Shown here in pieces: positions 27,544 to 35,395 of a stretch of DNA of 45,689 bases; position 1 is the stretch's first letter; each line of letters starts with the position of its first letter. Below the pieces are notes generated by a model. It worked only from the letters and a program-made list of their open reading frames with translations. It was not told the origin of the DNA and made no database searches. The position numbers and the translations under genes are program-made. The stretch comes from Methanobacterium sp. UBA353 (GTDB taxonomy: Archaea > Methanobacteriota > Methanobacteria > Methanobacteriales > Methanobacteriaceae), in contig DALO01000016.1 in assembly GCA_002496805.1 (NCBI GenBank), positions 142,985-188,673 of the forward strand, in the 5' to 3' direction.

Positions 27544-28605
27544 ATGATAAAGATAGTGGGCATAGGGCCGCGAAGGGAAGACATGACTATTATGGCTAGT
27601 CAAACTCTGAAAGAGGCTGAAGTTGTCATTGGTTATGGTGGCTACATAAAGCAAATTAAAGATCTAGTGGAAGGTAAAAATGTCATTTCACTAGGAATGG
27701 GACAGGAGGTTAACAGAGCAGAATTAGCCATTGATTATGATAAAAAAGGATATAAAGTTGTTTTGGTCAGCAGTGGTGATCCTGGAGTATATGGAATGGC
27801 CAATGTACTTCATCAAGTCATGGGAAAGTATTCTGGGCTGGAAATAGAAGTAATACCTGGAGTTTCGGCGGTTAATTATTCAGCGGCACTCTTGGGGGCT
27901 CCACTTCATGATTTTGCAGTTATTAGTCTTAGTGACATACTCACGCCTATTGTGGAGATCAAGAGGAAAATCCGTGCGGCAGCTGAGGCAGATTTTATTT
28001 TAGCTTTCTACAACCCTCGCAGCAAACGAAGGACACAACCATTTAAAGAGGCATTAAAAATTCTTTTTGAAGTTCGTAGTCCAGAAACATTGGTTGGAAT
28101 AGTAAAAACTAGGGATGATTCCTCTTCTGTTAGAATAGTTTCTCTAAGCAGCATTGAAGAGGATGACGTGGATATGAATACTACCATCATTGTTGGCAAC
28201 ACATTTACCTATCTGGATGATGGTAAAATGATAACTCCCAGGGGTTATGTTCTCCCACACTCCACACACCCTCTAGCTAGTGAATTTTATGAGAGTTATA
28301 TGGCTGGTGAAGGTGTTGAAGGTTCTAACACGGATTGTGAGTACTATCCCTGCCATAATCACCCTCAAAACTGCACATTTTGTTTTTGTCCTTTCTATCC
28401 TTGTGGAGATCCATCTACAGGTGGGTGTTGGATCAAAGAGAAGCAAGTATGGAGTTGTGAAGGATGCACATGGATACATCAGGATGATACTGTGGAATGC
28501 ATACAGGCCAAATTACCTCAACTACTGAAAAAAGTGGCGGACCTACAAGATAATAAAAAAGAACTTCTCAAATTACGACGTGAATGTGTTTTTCTAACTA
28601 AATAG
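27544..28605 (+). CDS. cbiH: Precorrin-3B C17-methyltransferase with cysteine-rich domain
   Basis: The ring-contraction methyltransferase of corrin synthesis (CbiH/CobJ). Residues 1 to about 245 are the tetrapyrrole methylase fold: VGIGPRREDMT at the N-terminus, VVLVSSGDPGVYGMA, EVIPGVSAVNYSAALLGAPLHDFAVISLSD split over about 105-135, and ADFILAFYNPRS. A second domain at 265-319 has ten cysteines (265, 270, 277, 280, 282, 287, 295, 305, 308, 319), starting CEYYPCHNHPQNCTFCFCPF. This matches the cysteine-rich small domain (PF04071) and suggests a metal or iron-sulfur site. GGTGAACAA precedes ATG. Confidence 0.9.
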   Translation: MIKIVGIGPRREDMTIMASQTLKEAEVVIGYGGYIKQIKDLVEGKNVISLGMGQEVNRAELAIDYDKKGYKVVLVSSGDPGVYGMANVLHQVMGKYSGLEIEVIPGVSAVNYSAALLGAPLHDFAVISLSDILTPIVEIKRKIRAAAEADFILAFYNPRSKRRTQPFKEALKILFEVRSPETLVGIVKTRDDSSSVRIVSLSSIEEDDVDMNTTIIVGNTFTYLDDGKMITPRGYVLPHSTHPLASEFYESYMAGEGVEGSNTDCEYYPCHNHPQNCTFCFCPFYPCGDPSTGGCWIKEKQVWSCEGCTWIHQDDTVECIQAKLPQLLKKVADLQDNKKELLKLRRECVFLTK

Positions 28606-28642
28606 GTGGTGCTTCAGCTATTATATTGTAGGGTAGTTTAAT

Positions 28643-28669
28643 TTCCATTTAATGTATTGATAAATGGAA
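28643..28669. terminator. Perfect 9-bp hairpin after cbiH
   Basis: TTCCATTTA (28643-28651), a 9-base loop, then TAAATGGAA (28661-28669). It lies 38 bases after the cbiH stop and before the DUF488 gene. It may end the cbiH transcript or act on the next gene. Confidence 0.4.
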
Positions 28670-28801
28670 CGTCAAAATTTGATGAAATGAACATTTCGAT
28701 GAAATCATAAAATAGAATTTATTTTAAATGATTTCTAGATTTTTTTTTAAAAATTCCAAAAGATAATGTACCATGTCCGACAAATTAATGTTTGTGATAT
28801 A

Positions 28802-29155
28802 ATGATTCGTATAAAAAGAGCTTCCCAATCTCCTGCCCAAAAGGACGGTTGCAGGATTATGGTGGGTCGTGTATGGCCACGGGGAGTGTCTAAACAAAGG
28901 TTAAGGATGGATGTGTGGTTGAAAGACATCGCCCCTAGTCATGATTTACTTCGATGGTGGTCTCAAAATTCTCAAAAGTGGGATGAATTTGCAAATAGGT
29001 ATAAGGAAGAACTTATAGACAAAACAGAGTTTTTAAATCAGATATTAGAATTGGAAAAAGAGGAAGAAACGGTTACATTAGTTTACACGACTGGAAACAT
29101 AGAACAAAATAATGCAATCATACTAAAAGAGGTTTTGGATGAATTAAAGTCCTAA
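28802..29155 (+). CDS. DUF488 family protein (YeaO-like)
   Basis: A small protein of the DUF488 family: MIRIKRAS at the start, GCRIMVGRVWPRGVSKQ, then DVWLKDIAPSHDLLRWW and a C-terminal LVYTTGNIEQNNA. Function is unknown in general. The usual VDR in the DRLWPRG motif is VGR here, a small deviation. The frame is open from ATG 28766, but ATG 28802 follows TGTGAT and ATA. It gives the normal family start with 117 residues, while the extra 12 residues of the longer form look unrelated. I therefore choose 28802. Confidence 0.8.
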   Translation: MIRIKRASQSPAQKDGCRIMVGRVWPRGVSKQRLRMDVWLKDIAPSHDLLRWWSQNSQKWDEFANRYKEELIDKTEFLNQILELEKEEETVTLVYTTGNIEQNNAIILKEVLDELKS

Positions 29156-29380
29156 AATAAATCTATTTCTTCTGGTTTTAAACTAGATTGGTTTGTAATT
29201 CCATTTTTTTGTTTTGGGATTATTTCAATTTTCTCCTTAATCATATTCAGGGAACAAGGTCAAGTGGATTAGATTTTATGTAGGTAATAGTCTTTTCTTG
29301 TAAATCCCCTGACCATTAATTTATTCTCTTTTTAAAAACACTTCGATTTAGTAAATTCATCCAATGAGGGTTGCCCCTAT

Positions 29381-30253
29381 TTAAAATTCAAGTTCTGTTA
29401 TTCCTTCGAAAACAGAGACTGCATCACCTTCCATGAAAGCACCCAAATTATCTCCCGACTCATAAACAGTAATTTGAAGAACTCCTCCAGGGAGGTGCAC
29501 TTGCACGTTTTTCTCTAAAACCCCTATACGATAACCACTAACAACTACACTAGTTGCTCCTGTTCCACAAGCCATGGTGAAACCAGCACCCCTTTCCCAT
29601 GTGATCATTTCCACTTCTTCAGGACTCTTCACATCAACAAAATGGACATTAGTTCTTTCTGGGAATGTTTCATGGTTTTCGAGCAAGGGACCTAATTCTT
29701 CCAGGGATAATTTATCTAGATTTTCGCAGAATATCACGGCATGAGGATTCCCAACGTTGACTGCGGTAAGTTTAATAACCCGATCATCTACTTTTAACTC
29801 TCCATCAATAAATTCGTCATTTTCACTAATCATTGGCACATCTACTGTCTTAAATGATGCTGTTCCCATATCTACTCTGATCGATTTTACAGAATTTCTT
29901 TCAACTGTTAACCGCAATTTTTTGATACCTCCCAGAGTTTCTACACTGATTTTTTTTTCTTTCATGACATCATTTTCATAAACATATTTGCCGAAACAAC
30001 GGATTCCATTTCCACACATCTCTGCTTCACTACCGTCGCTGTTAAATATTCTGAATTTGATATCTGCAATGTTAGATTTTGAGACGAATATCACACCATC
30101 AGCGCCGATGGAAAATCTTCTTAAACATAATGTGCGTGAAATTTCTGATTTCTTATCTTCAGGGATCAGTTCTTCTTCAAATTCGTTGATTACTACGTAA
30201 TCATTACCTAGGCCATGCATCTTATGGAATAGCAGAATTATTTTTTCTTTCAT
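29381..30253 (-). CDS. dapF: Diaminopimelate epimerase
   Basis: Interconverts LL- and meso-diaminopimelate, the step before lysine. The two catalytic cysteines are present: C80 in EMCGNGIRCFG and the second in GFTMACGTGATS (about residue 230). KMHGLGNDYVV near the N-terminus is typical. The 290 residues are slightly longer than usual because of a seven-residue N-terminal extension. Its ATG overlaps the lysA stop by four bases (ATGA), indicating translational coupling and supporting this start. Last gene of argD, lysA, dapF. Methanogens of this group use meso-DAP only for lysine, not for a cell wall. Confidence 0.95.
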   Translation of the reverse strand: MKEKIILLFHKMHGLGNDYVVINEFEEELIPEDKKSEISRTLCLRRFSIGADGVIFVSKSNIADIKFRIFNSDGSEAEMCGNGIRCFGKYVYENDVMKEKKISVETLGGIKKLRLTVERNSVKSIRVDMGTASFKTVDVPMISENDEFIDGELKVDDRVIKLTAVNVGNPHAVIFCENLDKLSLEELGPLLENHETFPERTNVHFVDVKSPEEVEMITWERGAGFTMACGTGATSVVVSGYRIGVLEKNVQVHLPGGVLQITVYESGDNLGAFMEGDAVSVFEGITELEF

Positions 30254-31536
30254 TTGAAAAGCCTCAATGGTAAGTTTTGTTTAGATATTAGATCAGCATA
30301 AGTTTCCCTTTCTCTTATAACATCCACTTTCCCTTCCTGCACAATCACTTCAGCAGGGAGAGGCCGTGAATTGTATTGGCTGCTCATACTGAAAGAATAT
30401 GCTCCGGCATTCATTATGGATAGAACATCACCTTCTATGATCTCGGGAAGGGGTCTGTTTCTAGCGAAAAGATCACCAGATTCACAGATATTACCAGCTA
30501 CATCAACATTTTGGGAGGGTGGGGCAGCTGGTTTATCAGCTACTAGGATGTGGTGGTATGAATCATACATGGTTGGTCGTAGAAGGGTATTGAACCCGGC
30601 ATCTACTCCAATAAATTTTCTATAGCTTTGTTTAACCGTGTTAACACGAGTTAATAGGTATCCTGCATCTCCGACAATGTAACGGCCTGGTTCTATGCAC
30701 ATAGTGGGATTGCCAATACCATGTTCAGATAGTTTGGCATTAAATTGAGCTACAATTTCACTTGCAAACTGTTTAATGTTTAAAACAGGCTCCTCAGGGG
30801 TGTAAGGTATGCCAAGACCTCCTCCAAAATCTATGAATTCAAATTCAACTCCTGCATCCAAGTGTACTCGTCCAGCAATATCCATTAGAACTTGAACTGC
30901 AAGTTTAAACGGTTCAGGATCTAATATTCCAGAACCAATATGAGTATGAATCCCTACGGGCTCAAAACCTAATGATTTAGCCTTTTTATATACTTCAACC
31001 GCTTCTTGTTCCATTACTCCAAATTTAGAAAGTTCTCCACCAGTTATGCAGTGGTCATGGTGCCCGGCACCTACCATTGGGTTGACTCTAAAAGAAATTT
31101 TAGTTCCCTCTGCCTTTTCAAGCTTAGCCAGACGTTTCAACATGGATACAGAGTCTAAATTAATTCGAACACCTGAATCTAGTGCAAATTGAAGTTCATC
31201 AGTTGTTACATTGTTTCCTGTGAAAAGGATTCGTTCTGGTTCAAAACCCGCTAAAAGTGCTGTGTAAATTTCTCCAGGGGAAACAGCATCAATTCCACTC
31301 CCTTCTTGTTCCAAAATCCTCAGCACTGCCAAGTTGGTGTTGGCTTTGGCTGCATAGAATATTTTAAAGTCTGAATATTCAGAACTAAACGCTTGTTGCA
31401 CTCTTTGATAATTTTCCCGTATCCTCATCTCATCTAAAACATAAAGAGGCGTTCCATATGTTTGAACAAGCTCCAGCGCGTCAGCACCACCAATTTCAAG
31501 GTTGCCTTTTTCATTGGTCTTAAATTCTAGGTTCAT
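30250..31536 (-). CDS. lysA: Diaminopimelate decarboxylase
   Basis: The PLP enzyme that makes L-lysine from meso-diaminopimelate. The PLP lysine is K64 in FKIFYAAKANTN. HIGSGILDPEPF, FEFIDFGGGLGIPY, CIEPGRYIVGDAGYLL and CESGDLFARNR are the alanine-racemase-fold motifs. The frame is open to 31584, but GGAGGATTACG directly precedes ATG 31536 and gives MNLEFKTNEKG, a normal start, with 428 residues. It overlaps dapF by four bases downstream and lies 153 bases after argD on the same strand. Confidence 0.95.
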   Translation of the reverse strand: MNLEFKTNEKGNLEIGGADALELVQTYGTPLYVLDEMRIRENYQRVQQAFSSEYSDFKIFYAAKANTNLAVLRILEQEGSGIDAVSPGEIYTALLAGFEPERILFTGNNVTTDELQFALDSGVRINLDSVSMLKRLAKLEKAEGTKISFRVNPMVGAGHHDHCITGGELSKFGVMEQEAVEVYKKAKSLGFEPVGIHTHIGSGILDPEPFKLAVQVLMDIAGRVHLDAGVEFEFIDFGGGLGIPYTPEEPVLNIKQFASEIVAQFNAKLSEHGIGNPTMCIEPGRYIVGDAGYLLTRVNTVKQSYRKFIGVDAGFNTLLRPTMYDSYHHILVADKPAAPPSQNVDVAGNICESGDLFARNRPLPEIIEGDVLSIMNAGAYSFSMSSQYNSRPLPAEVIVQEGKVDVIRERETYADLISKQNLPLRLFK

Positions 31537-31689
31537 CGTAATCCTCCGAAAAGAAGTAAACATCAGATATATCCTTTTACCCACATATAACTCTTACTAT
31601 AACTGATAAAATCAATGCTTTAAAAAATAGTGATCCCACGAGTCAAATACTCTTAAAAAAAGGTATAGTATGTTGGGTTTACGTCCAAA

Positions 31690-32868
31690 TTAATCAGTTA
31701 AACGACCTATTACTTCATCTAAATGGTTTGTAACATTGTCCATTTGTTCTCTGGTAATAACTAATGGGGGAACAAGCCTTAAAACGTTTTCAGCAGTACA
31801 GTTGACTAATACACCTTGATGCCGCATGGCATCTACCATTTGGGTGCATGGCATGTCCATCTCTATACCTAACATCAAGCCAACACCCCGCACATCTTCA
31901 ACCCGGCCATGTTCCTGGAAGAGTTCTTTTAACTCATTTTGAAAGTAAATTCCGTTTTCACGGGACTTAACCACTAACCCTTCTTCTTGTATTGTTTGTA
32001 TAGAGGCTAAACCAGCAGCACATGCTAAAGGACCTCCTCCAAATGTTGCAGCATGATCTCCAGGTTCGAAAGCACTTCCTACTTCTGCACTGGCCAGGAT
32101 AGCACCCATAGGGAAACCCCCAGCTATTGCCTTGGCTAAGGTGGTAATGTCTGGAGTGACTTTAAATGTTTGGGATGCGAACATCTCACCAGTTCGGCCG
32201 AAACCAGTCTGAACCTCATCAAAAATCAGTAAAACATCATTTTCATGGCATATTTTTTTTAATTCATCCAGATAACCTTGTGGAGGTATTATTATGCCTC
32301 CTTCACCTTGCACGGGTTCCACAAGTACTGCAGCCGTTTTTTCAGTTATAGCATCCCCTACAGCTTCAAGATCTCCATAGGGCACATGGTTAAATCCAGG
32401 TGGGAGCGGGCCAAATCCTTTTTTATATTTGTGTTGGCCGGTAGCAGTGATCGTGGTTATGGTTCGACCATGAAAACTATTTTCCATGGCAATAATATCT
32501 CCCTTACCAGTGAATTTTCGTGCCAGTTTAATGGCTCCCTCATTGGCTTCTGCTCCACTATTGCAGAAAAATGCTTTTTGATGTGGGGAGATTTCTACCA
32601 GTTGTTTTGCCAGACGCACTTGTTCTTCTGTGTAGTAAATGTTTGATGTGTGGATCAACTTATGTGCCTGTTTACTGATGGCCTCTGCTACACGAGGATG
32701 TGCATGACCCACATTATTCACAGCAATGCCCGCCACACAGTCAATATAGGGAACACCTTCAACATCCCAAACAACCGCGCCTTTCCCTTTTTTAAGGGCT
32801 AAAGGTTGCCGACCGTAGGTTTGCATAACGTAATCTTTATCTAAATCTATGATCTTTTCTGTGTTCAT
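31690..32868 (-). CDS. argD: Acetylornithine aminotransferase
   Basis: A class III PLP aminotransferase converting N-acetylglutamate semialdehyde to N-acetylornithine. The PLP lysine is K246 in TTLAKAIAGGFPMGA; FCNSGAEANEGAIKLARK, SFHGRT and IFDEVQTGFGRTG are typical. The length is 392. Because it precedes lysA and dapF on the same strand, it might also serve a succinyl/acetyl-DAP step, as ArgD does in some bacteria. Methanogens usually use DapL instead, so arginine synthesis is the safer call. Confidence 0.92.
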   Translation of the reverse strand: MNTEKIIDLDKDYVMQTYGRQPLALKKGKGAVVWDVEGVPYIDCVAGIAVNNVGHAHPRVAEAISKQAHKLIHTSNIYYTEEQVRLAKQLVEISPHQKAFFCNSGAEANEGAIKLARKFTGKGDIIAMENSFHGRTITTITATGQHKYKKGFGPLPPGFNHVPYGDLEAVGDAITEKTAAVLVEPVQGEGGIIIPPQGYLDELKKICHENDVLLIFDEVQTGFGRTGEMFASQTFKVTPDITTLAKAIAGGFPMGAILASAEVGSAFEPGDHAATFGGGPLACAAGLASIQTIQEEGLVVKSRENGIYFQNELKELFQEHGRVEDVRGVGLMLGIEMDMPCTQMVDAMRHQGVLVNCTAENVLRLVPPLVITREQMDNVTNHLDEVIGRLTD

Positions 32869-32940
32869 TTTACCACGAAATAAAAGTTATTAAATCCATT
32901 TTTTTAACATGAATATTGTAATTTAGTAGGGGGTTCCATT

Positions 32941-32984
32941 ACCATGAAACCATTATTATTATAATCAATATAATGAGTCATGGT
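32941..32984. promoter_or_regulatory. Two-step inverted repeat upstream of argD
   Basis: ACCATGA (32941-32947) pairs with TCATGGT (32978-32984), and inside it CATTAT (32951-32956) pairs with ATAATG (32970-32975). Internal loops of 3 and 2 bases separate the two stems. It lies about 75 bases before the argD start in the divergent region with the small membrane protein gene. A regulator site for the argD-lysA-dapF operon is possible. Confidence 0.35.
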
Positions 32985-33147
32985 TATAAAGATTTAATCT
33001 CTCCATATGCTACACATTTTCCCAAGAGAAACATTAAATAATAAATAAAGGATGAACAGGTATATGTTATAGATTAATATAATTAACAATTTAATCAGAA
33101 TAGTATTTTCATGCTGCAGTTAATAGTTTTTGGGAGGTTTAGATTTA

Positions 33148-33474
33148 ATGAATAATCAAAAACTCATTATATACATTGGTTCAGCTTTTTTGCTTATTAT
33201 AGGCCTTTACACGTTGTATATTGGCCAAGTATCCCAAGGTGTAACTTGGTTCATTTTAGCAATATTGTTTCTATCAATCTCCACACAAATAGGAATTCCT
33301 ATTAGGGCAGTAAAATTGAGAAAAATCATAATTATAATTTGTTCCATATCTTTGATGGGAATTGGGGGAGTAACTCTATACTATGGTGATTTTTTAGCAG
33401 GCGTGGCATGGTTTATAGCAGGCATACTCGGAATATTTGTTTCATTCATGTTAGTTGGCTATGAAAGCACTTAA
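33148..33474 (+). CDS. Small four-helix membrane protein with internal duplication
   Basis: No named family is recognised. The 108 residues form four hydrophobic segments (about 6-26, 30-46, 60-79 and 83-104). Residues 19-45 and 73-99 are repeats: 13 of 27 positions are identical in an ungapped alignment (the shared pattern includes TLY.G and GV.WFI), so the gene arose by duplicating a two-helix unit. A TTG at 33130 would extend the frame but covers the ribosome binding site GGGAGG (33132-33137), so ATG 33148 is the start. It diverges from argD and precedes the cyclophilin gene. Confidence 0.7.
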   Translation: MNNQKLIIYIGSAFLLIIGLYTLYIGQVSQGVTWFILAILFLSISTQIGIPIRAVKLRKIIIIICSISLMGIGGVTLYYGDFLAGVAWFIAGILGIFVSFMLVGYEST

Positions 33475-33596
33475 AACCACATGTTTTATATCTAATGTAC
33501 TCTTGACAATTGACTATCAAAAAATGAAAACATGAAAAATTCACTTCTCAAAAATTTATAAATAAAGAAATTGAACTTATCTTCTGGTGAATTATT

Positions 33597-34022
33597 ATGA
33601 AAAAAGCAGTCATTGAAACAGATAAAGGAAACATTGAACTCACATTATTCGAAAAAGAAGCACCTAACACTGTTGCTAACTTTGAAAAATTGGCCAACAC
33701 AGGTTTTTACGATGGATTAACTTTTCATAGAGTTATTCCTGATTTTGTAATCCAGGGCGGATGTCCAAAGGGTAATGGGACGGGTGGACCTGGATACACA
33801 ATCAAGTGTGAAATAAACCCACATAAACACAGTACCGGGGCTCTTTCCATGGCTCATGCTGGGAAGGACACTGGTGGCAGTCAATTTTTCATCACCCACA
33901 GCCCACAACCTCACTTGGACGGTAATCACACGGTATTCGGCAAAGTAATTAAAGGAATGGAAGTAGTTAACTCTATTGAACCTGGAGACGTGATGAATAA
34001 AGTTACTGTAACCGATGAGTGA
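33597..34022 (+). CDS. Peptidyl-prolyl cis-trans isomerase, cyclophilin type
   Basis: A single-domain cytoplasmic cyclophilin of 141 residues without a signal peptide, catalysing proline isomerisation during folding. The active-site motifs FHRVIPDFVIQGG and GSQFFITHSPQPHLDGNHTVFG are intact, including the catalytic Arg and the Gln-Phe-Phe core. It is short, as in several archaeal and bacterial minimal cyclophilins. CTGGTGAATTATT precedes ATG. It converges on the GAF protein gene. Confidence 0.93.
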   Translation: MKKAVIETDKGNIELTLFEKEAPNTVANFEKLANTGFYDGLTFHRVIPDFVIQGGCPKGNGTGGPGYTIKCEINPHKHSTGALSMAHAGKDTGGSQFFITHSPQPHLDGNHTVFGKVIKGMEVVNSIEPGDVMNKVTVTDE

Positions 34023-34092
34023 TCAAAATCCTAACTTTCTTCACTTATTTTTTTCTTTTTTATTCTTCATAGCTGGTGCTGTTTTGATTTAC

Positions 34093-35190
34093 TTAAAGAA
34101 GTATTTTTAGGACTAAAGCATAGATTGAAGCTATCTTTTCAGCAATCTTAACATGATTTTTGTTATAATCCTCTTTAGGATTCCCAACCACAATCTGTCC
34201 GAGAATTTGGTCCTTCCATTTAACTGGAACAGATAAGAACTGATTCACAGGGTCGTGACCAGGGGGAAGTCCATGTGCTGCAGAATGGCTGCTTATATCA
34301 TGGACGTAAAATGATTTGCCAGTGTCTAAGGAGTAACCTAAAAGACCACCATAACTACCATCATTCAAGACTTTGAAGCGTGCTTCACCAATTTCTTCAT
34401 ACATTTGGCAGGATTCTGTTAAATGAGAGAAAGACACACCCACACTATCCCTGTTTTCTGGATCAATAAATGCCACGTAACCACTTTCACTTTTTAGGAT
34501 CTGTTTGATTTTTTCTAAAAAAAGATCTGAAACTTCTTTAAGAGTACAATCCGGGAGCATTGCCACTATTTTCAGGGAGAAAACATCAATTTCTTCTTCA
34601 ATAGACATATAATCCTCCTCAAAAATTCCTATCATCACACCAAAAATCGAATCAAGGGGAAATATTTCATCATTTTCTATTTCAACATACCAAAAATTAC
34701 CTTCATGGAAAATTCTTTTCACAGAAGCTGCATGGAAAGGAAAACCAGCAACCAACGCATAAGAACCTAACAATGAATGGTTTTTTGCTTTGTCAGATAC
34801 TAAAACTTTGTCGCCCATCTTCAAATGTCTAGGATTTATTTTAATCTTTAACCATCTATCTATATTTTGTTCAGCATCCAACTTCATCATGATGGTGGTT
34901 TCTCTTTGATTTCCACCAGCCCGTTTAATCTTCTTTTTTAATATCCGATTAATCAACGCTTCTACTTCCACTTGATCAATATCAACTTCGAGTAAATGGG
35001 TTAAAATTCCTTCATCAAATGCTTCTTGCAACACTCTCCCGGAGTGAATCTCCCTACACCGTGATTTATCACTGGTACTACGCATAGGACACTTCCAACA
35101 ATATTTATCCTCCAAAATTTTCATTATATCATCATATGCTGTTCTACTTTCATTCTGAAAATCAATTAGACGATTTTGAAGATCTCCCAT
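34093..35190 (-). CDS. GAF-domain protein with N-terminal cysteine motif
   Basis: A soluble 365-residue protein. Its C-terminal about 170 residues look like a GAF sensor domain (LKEVSDLFLEKIKQIL, YVAFIDPENRD, LGYSLDTGKSFYVHDIS, FLSVPVKWKDQILGQIVVGN). The N-terminal part has C31-x2-C34-x10-C45 within CWKCPMRS, a possible metal or redox site. The middle region (about 105-205) looks like a beta-rich domain. There is no kinase, cyclase or DNA-binding output domain. The start is supported by AGTGAT with three bases to ATG. A sensor role is inferred; ligand and partner are unknown. Confidence 0.7.
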   Translation of the reverse strand: MGDLQNRLIDFQNESRTAYDDIMKILEDKYCWKCPMRSTSDKSRCREIHSGRVLQEAFDEGILTHLLEVDIDQVEVEALINRILKKKIKRAGGNQRETTIMMKLDAEQNIDRWLKIKINPRHLKMGDKVLVSDKAKNHSLLGSYALVAGFPFHAASVKRIFHEGNFWYVEIENDEIFPLDSIFGVMIGIFEEDYMSIEEEIDVFSLKIVAMLPDCTLKEVSDLFLEKIKQILKSESGYVAFIDPENRDSVGVSFSHLTESCQMYEEIGEARFKVLNDGSYGGLLGYSLDTGKSFYVHDISSHSAAHGLPPGHDPVNQFLSVPVKWKDQILGQIVVGNPKEDYNKNHVKIAEKIASIYALVLKILL

Positions 35191-35395
35191 AAAATCACTA
35201 TTTCACTTGGTCATCTAAGTATTATATATGATGTTTTTCATCTAAATTTCCTATTCTTAGTAATAAATGAATCCTAGAATAAGTGAATGGATTTTTATTA
35301 GAAACTCTTTAGCATTATTAAATGTAAAATAAAATAAAATCAGGAATAAATAATTCACTATAAAAACATGATAATTATTATGAGGAGACGATTAA

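Noticed and set aside
31690..32868. ArgD as a dedicated lysine-pathway aminotransferase
   Set aside because: Adjacency to lysA and dapF is suggestive, but methanogens normally use DapL and the sequence motifs do not separate the two uses.
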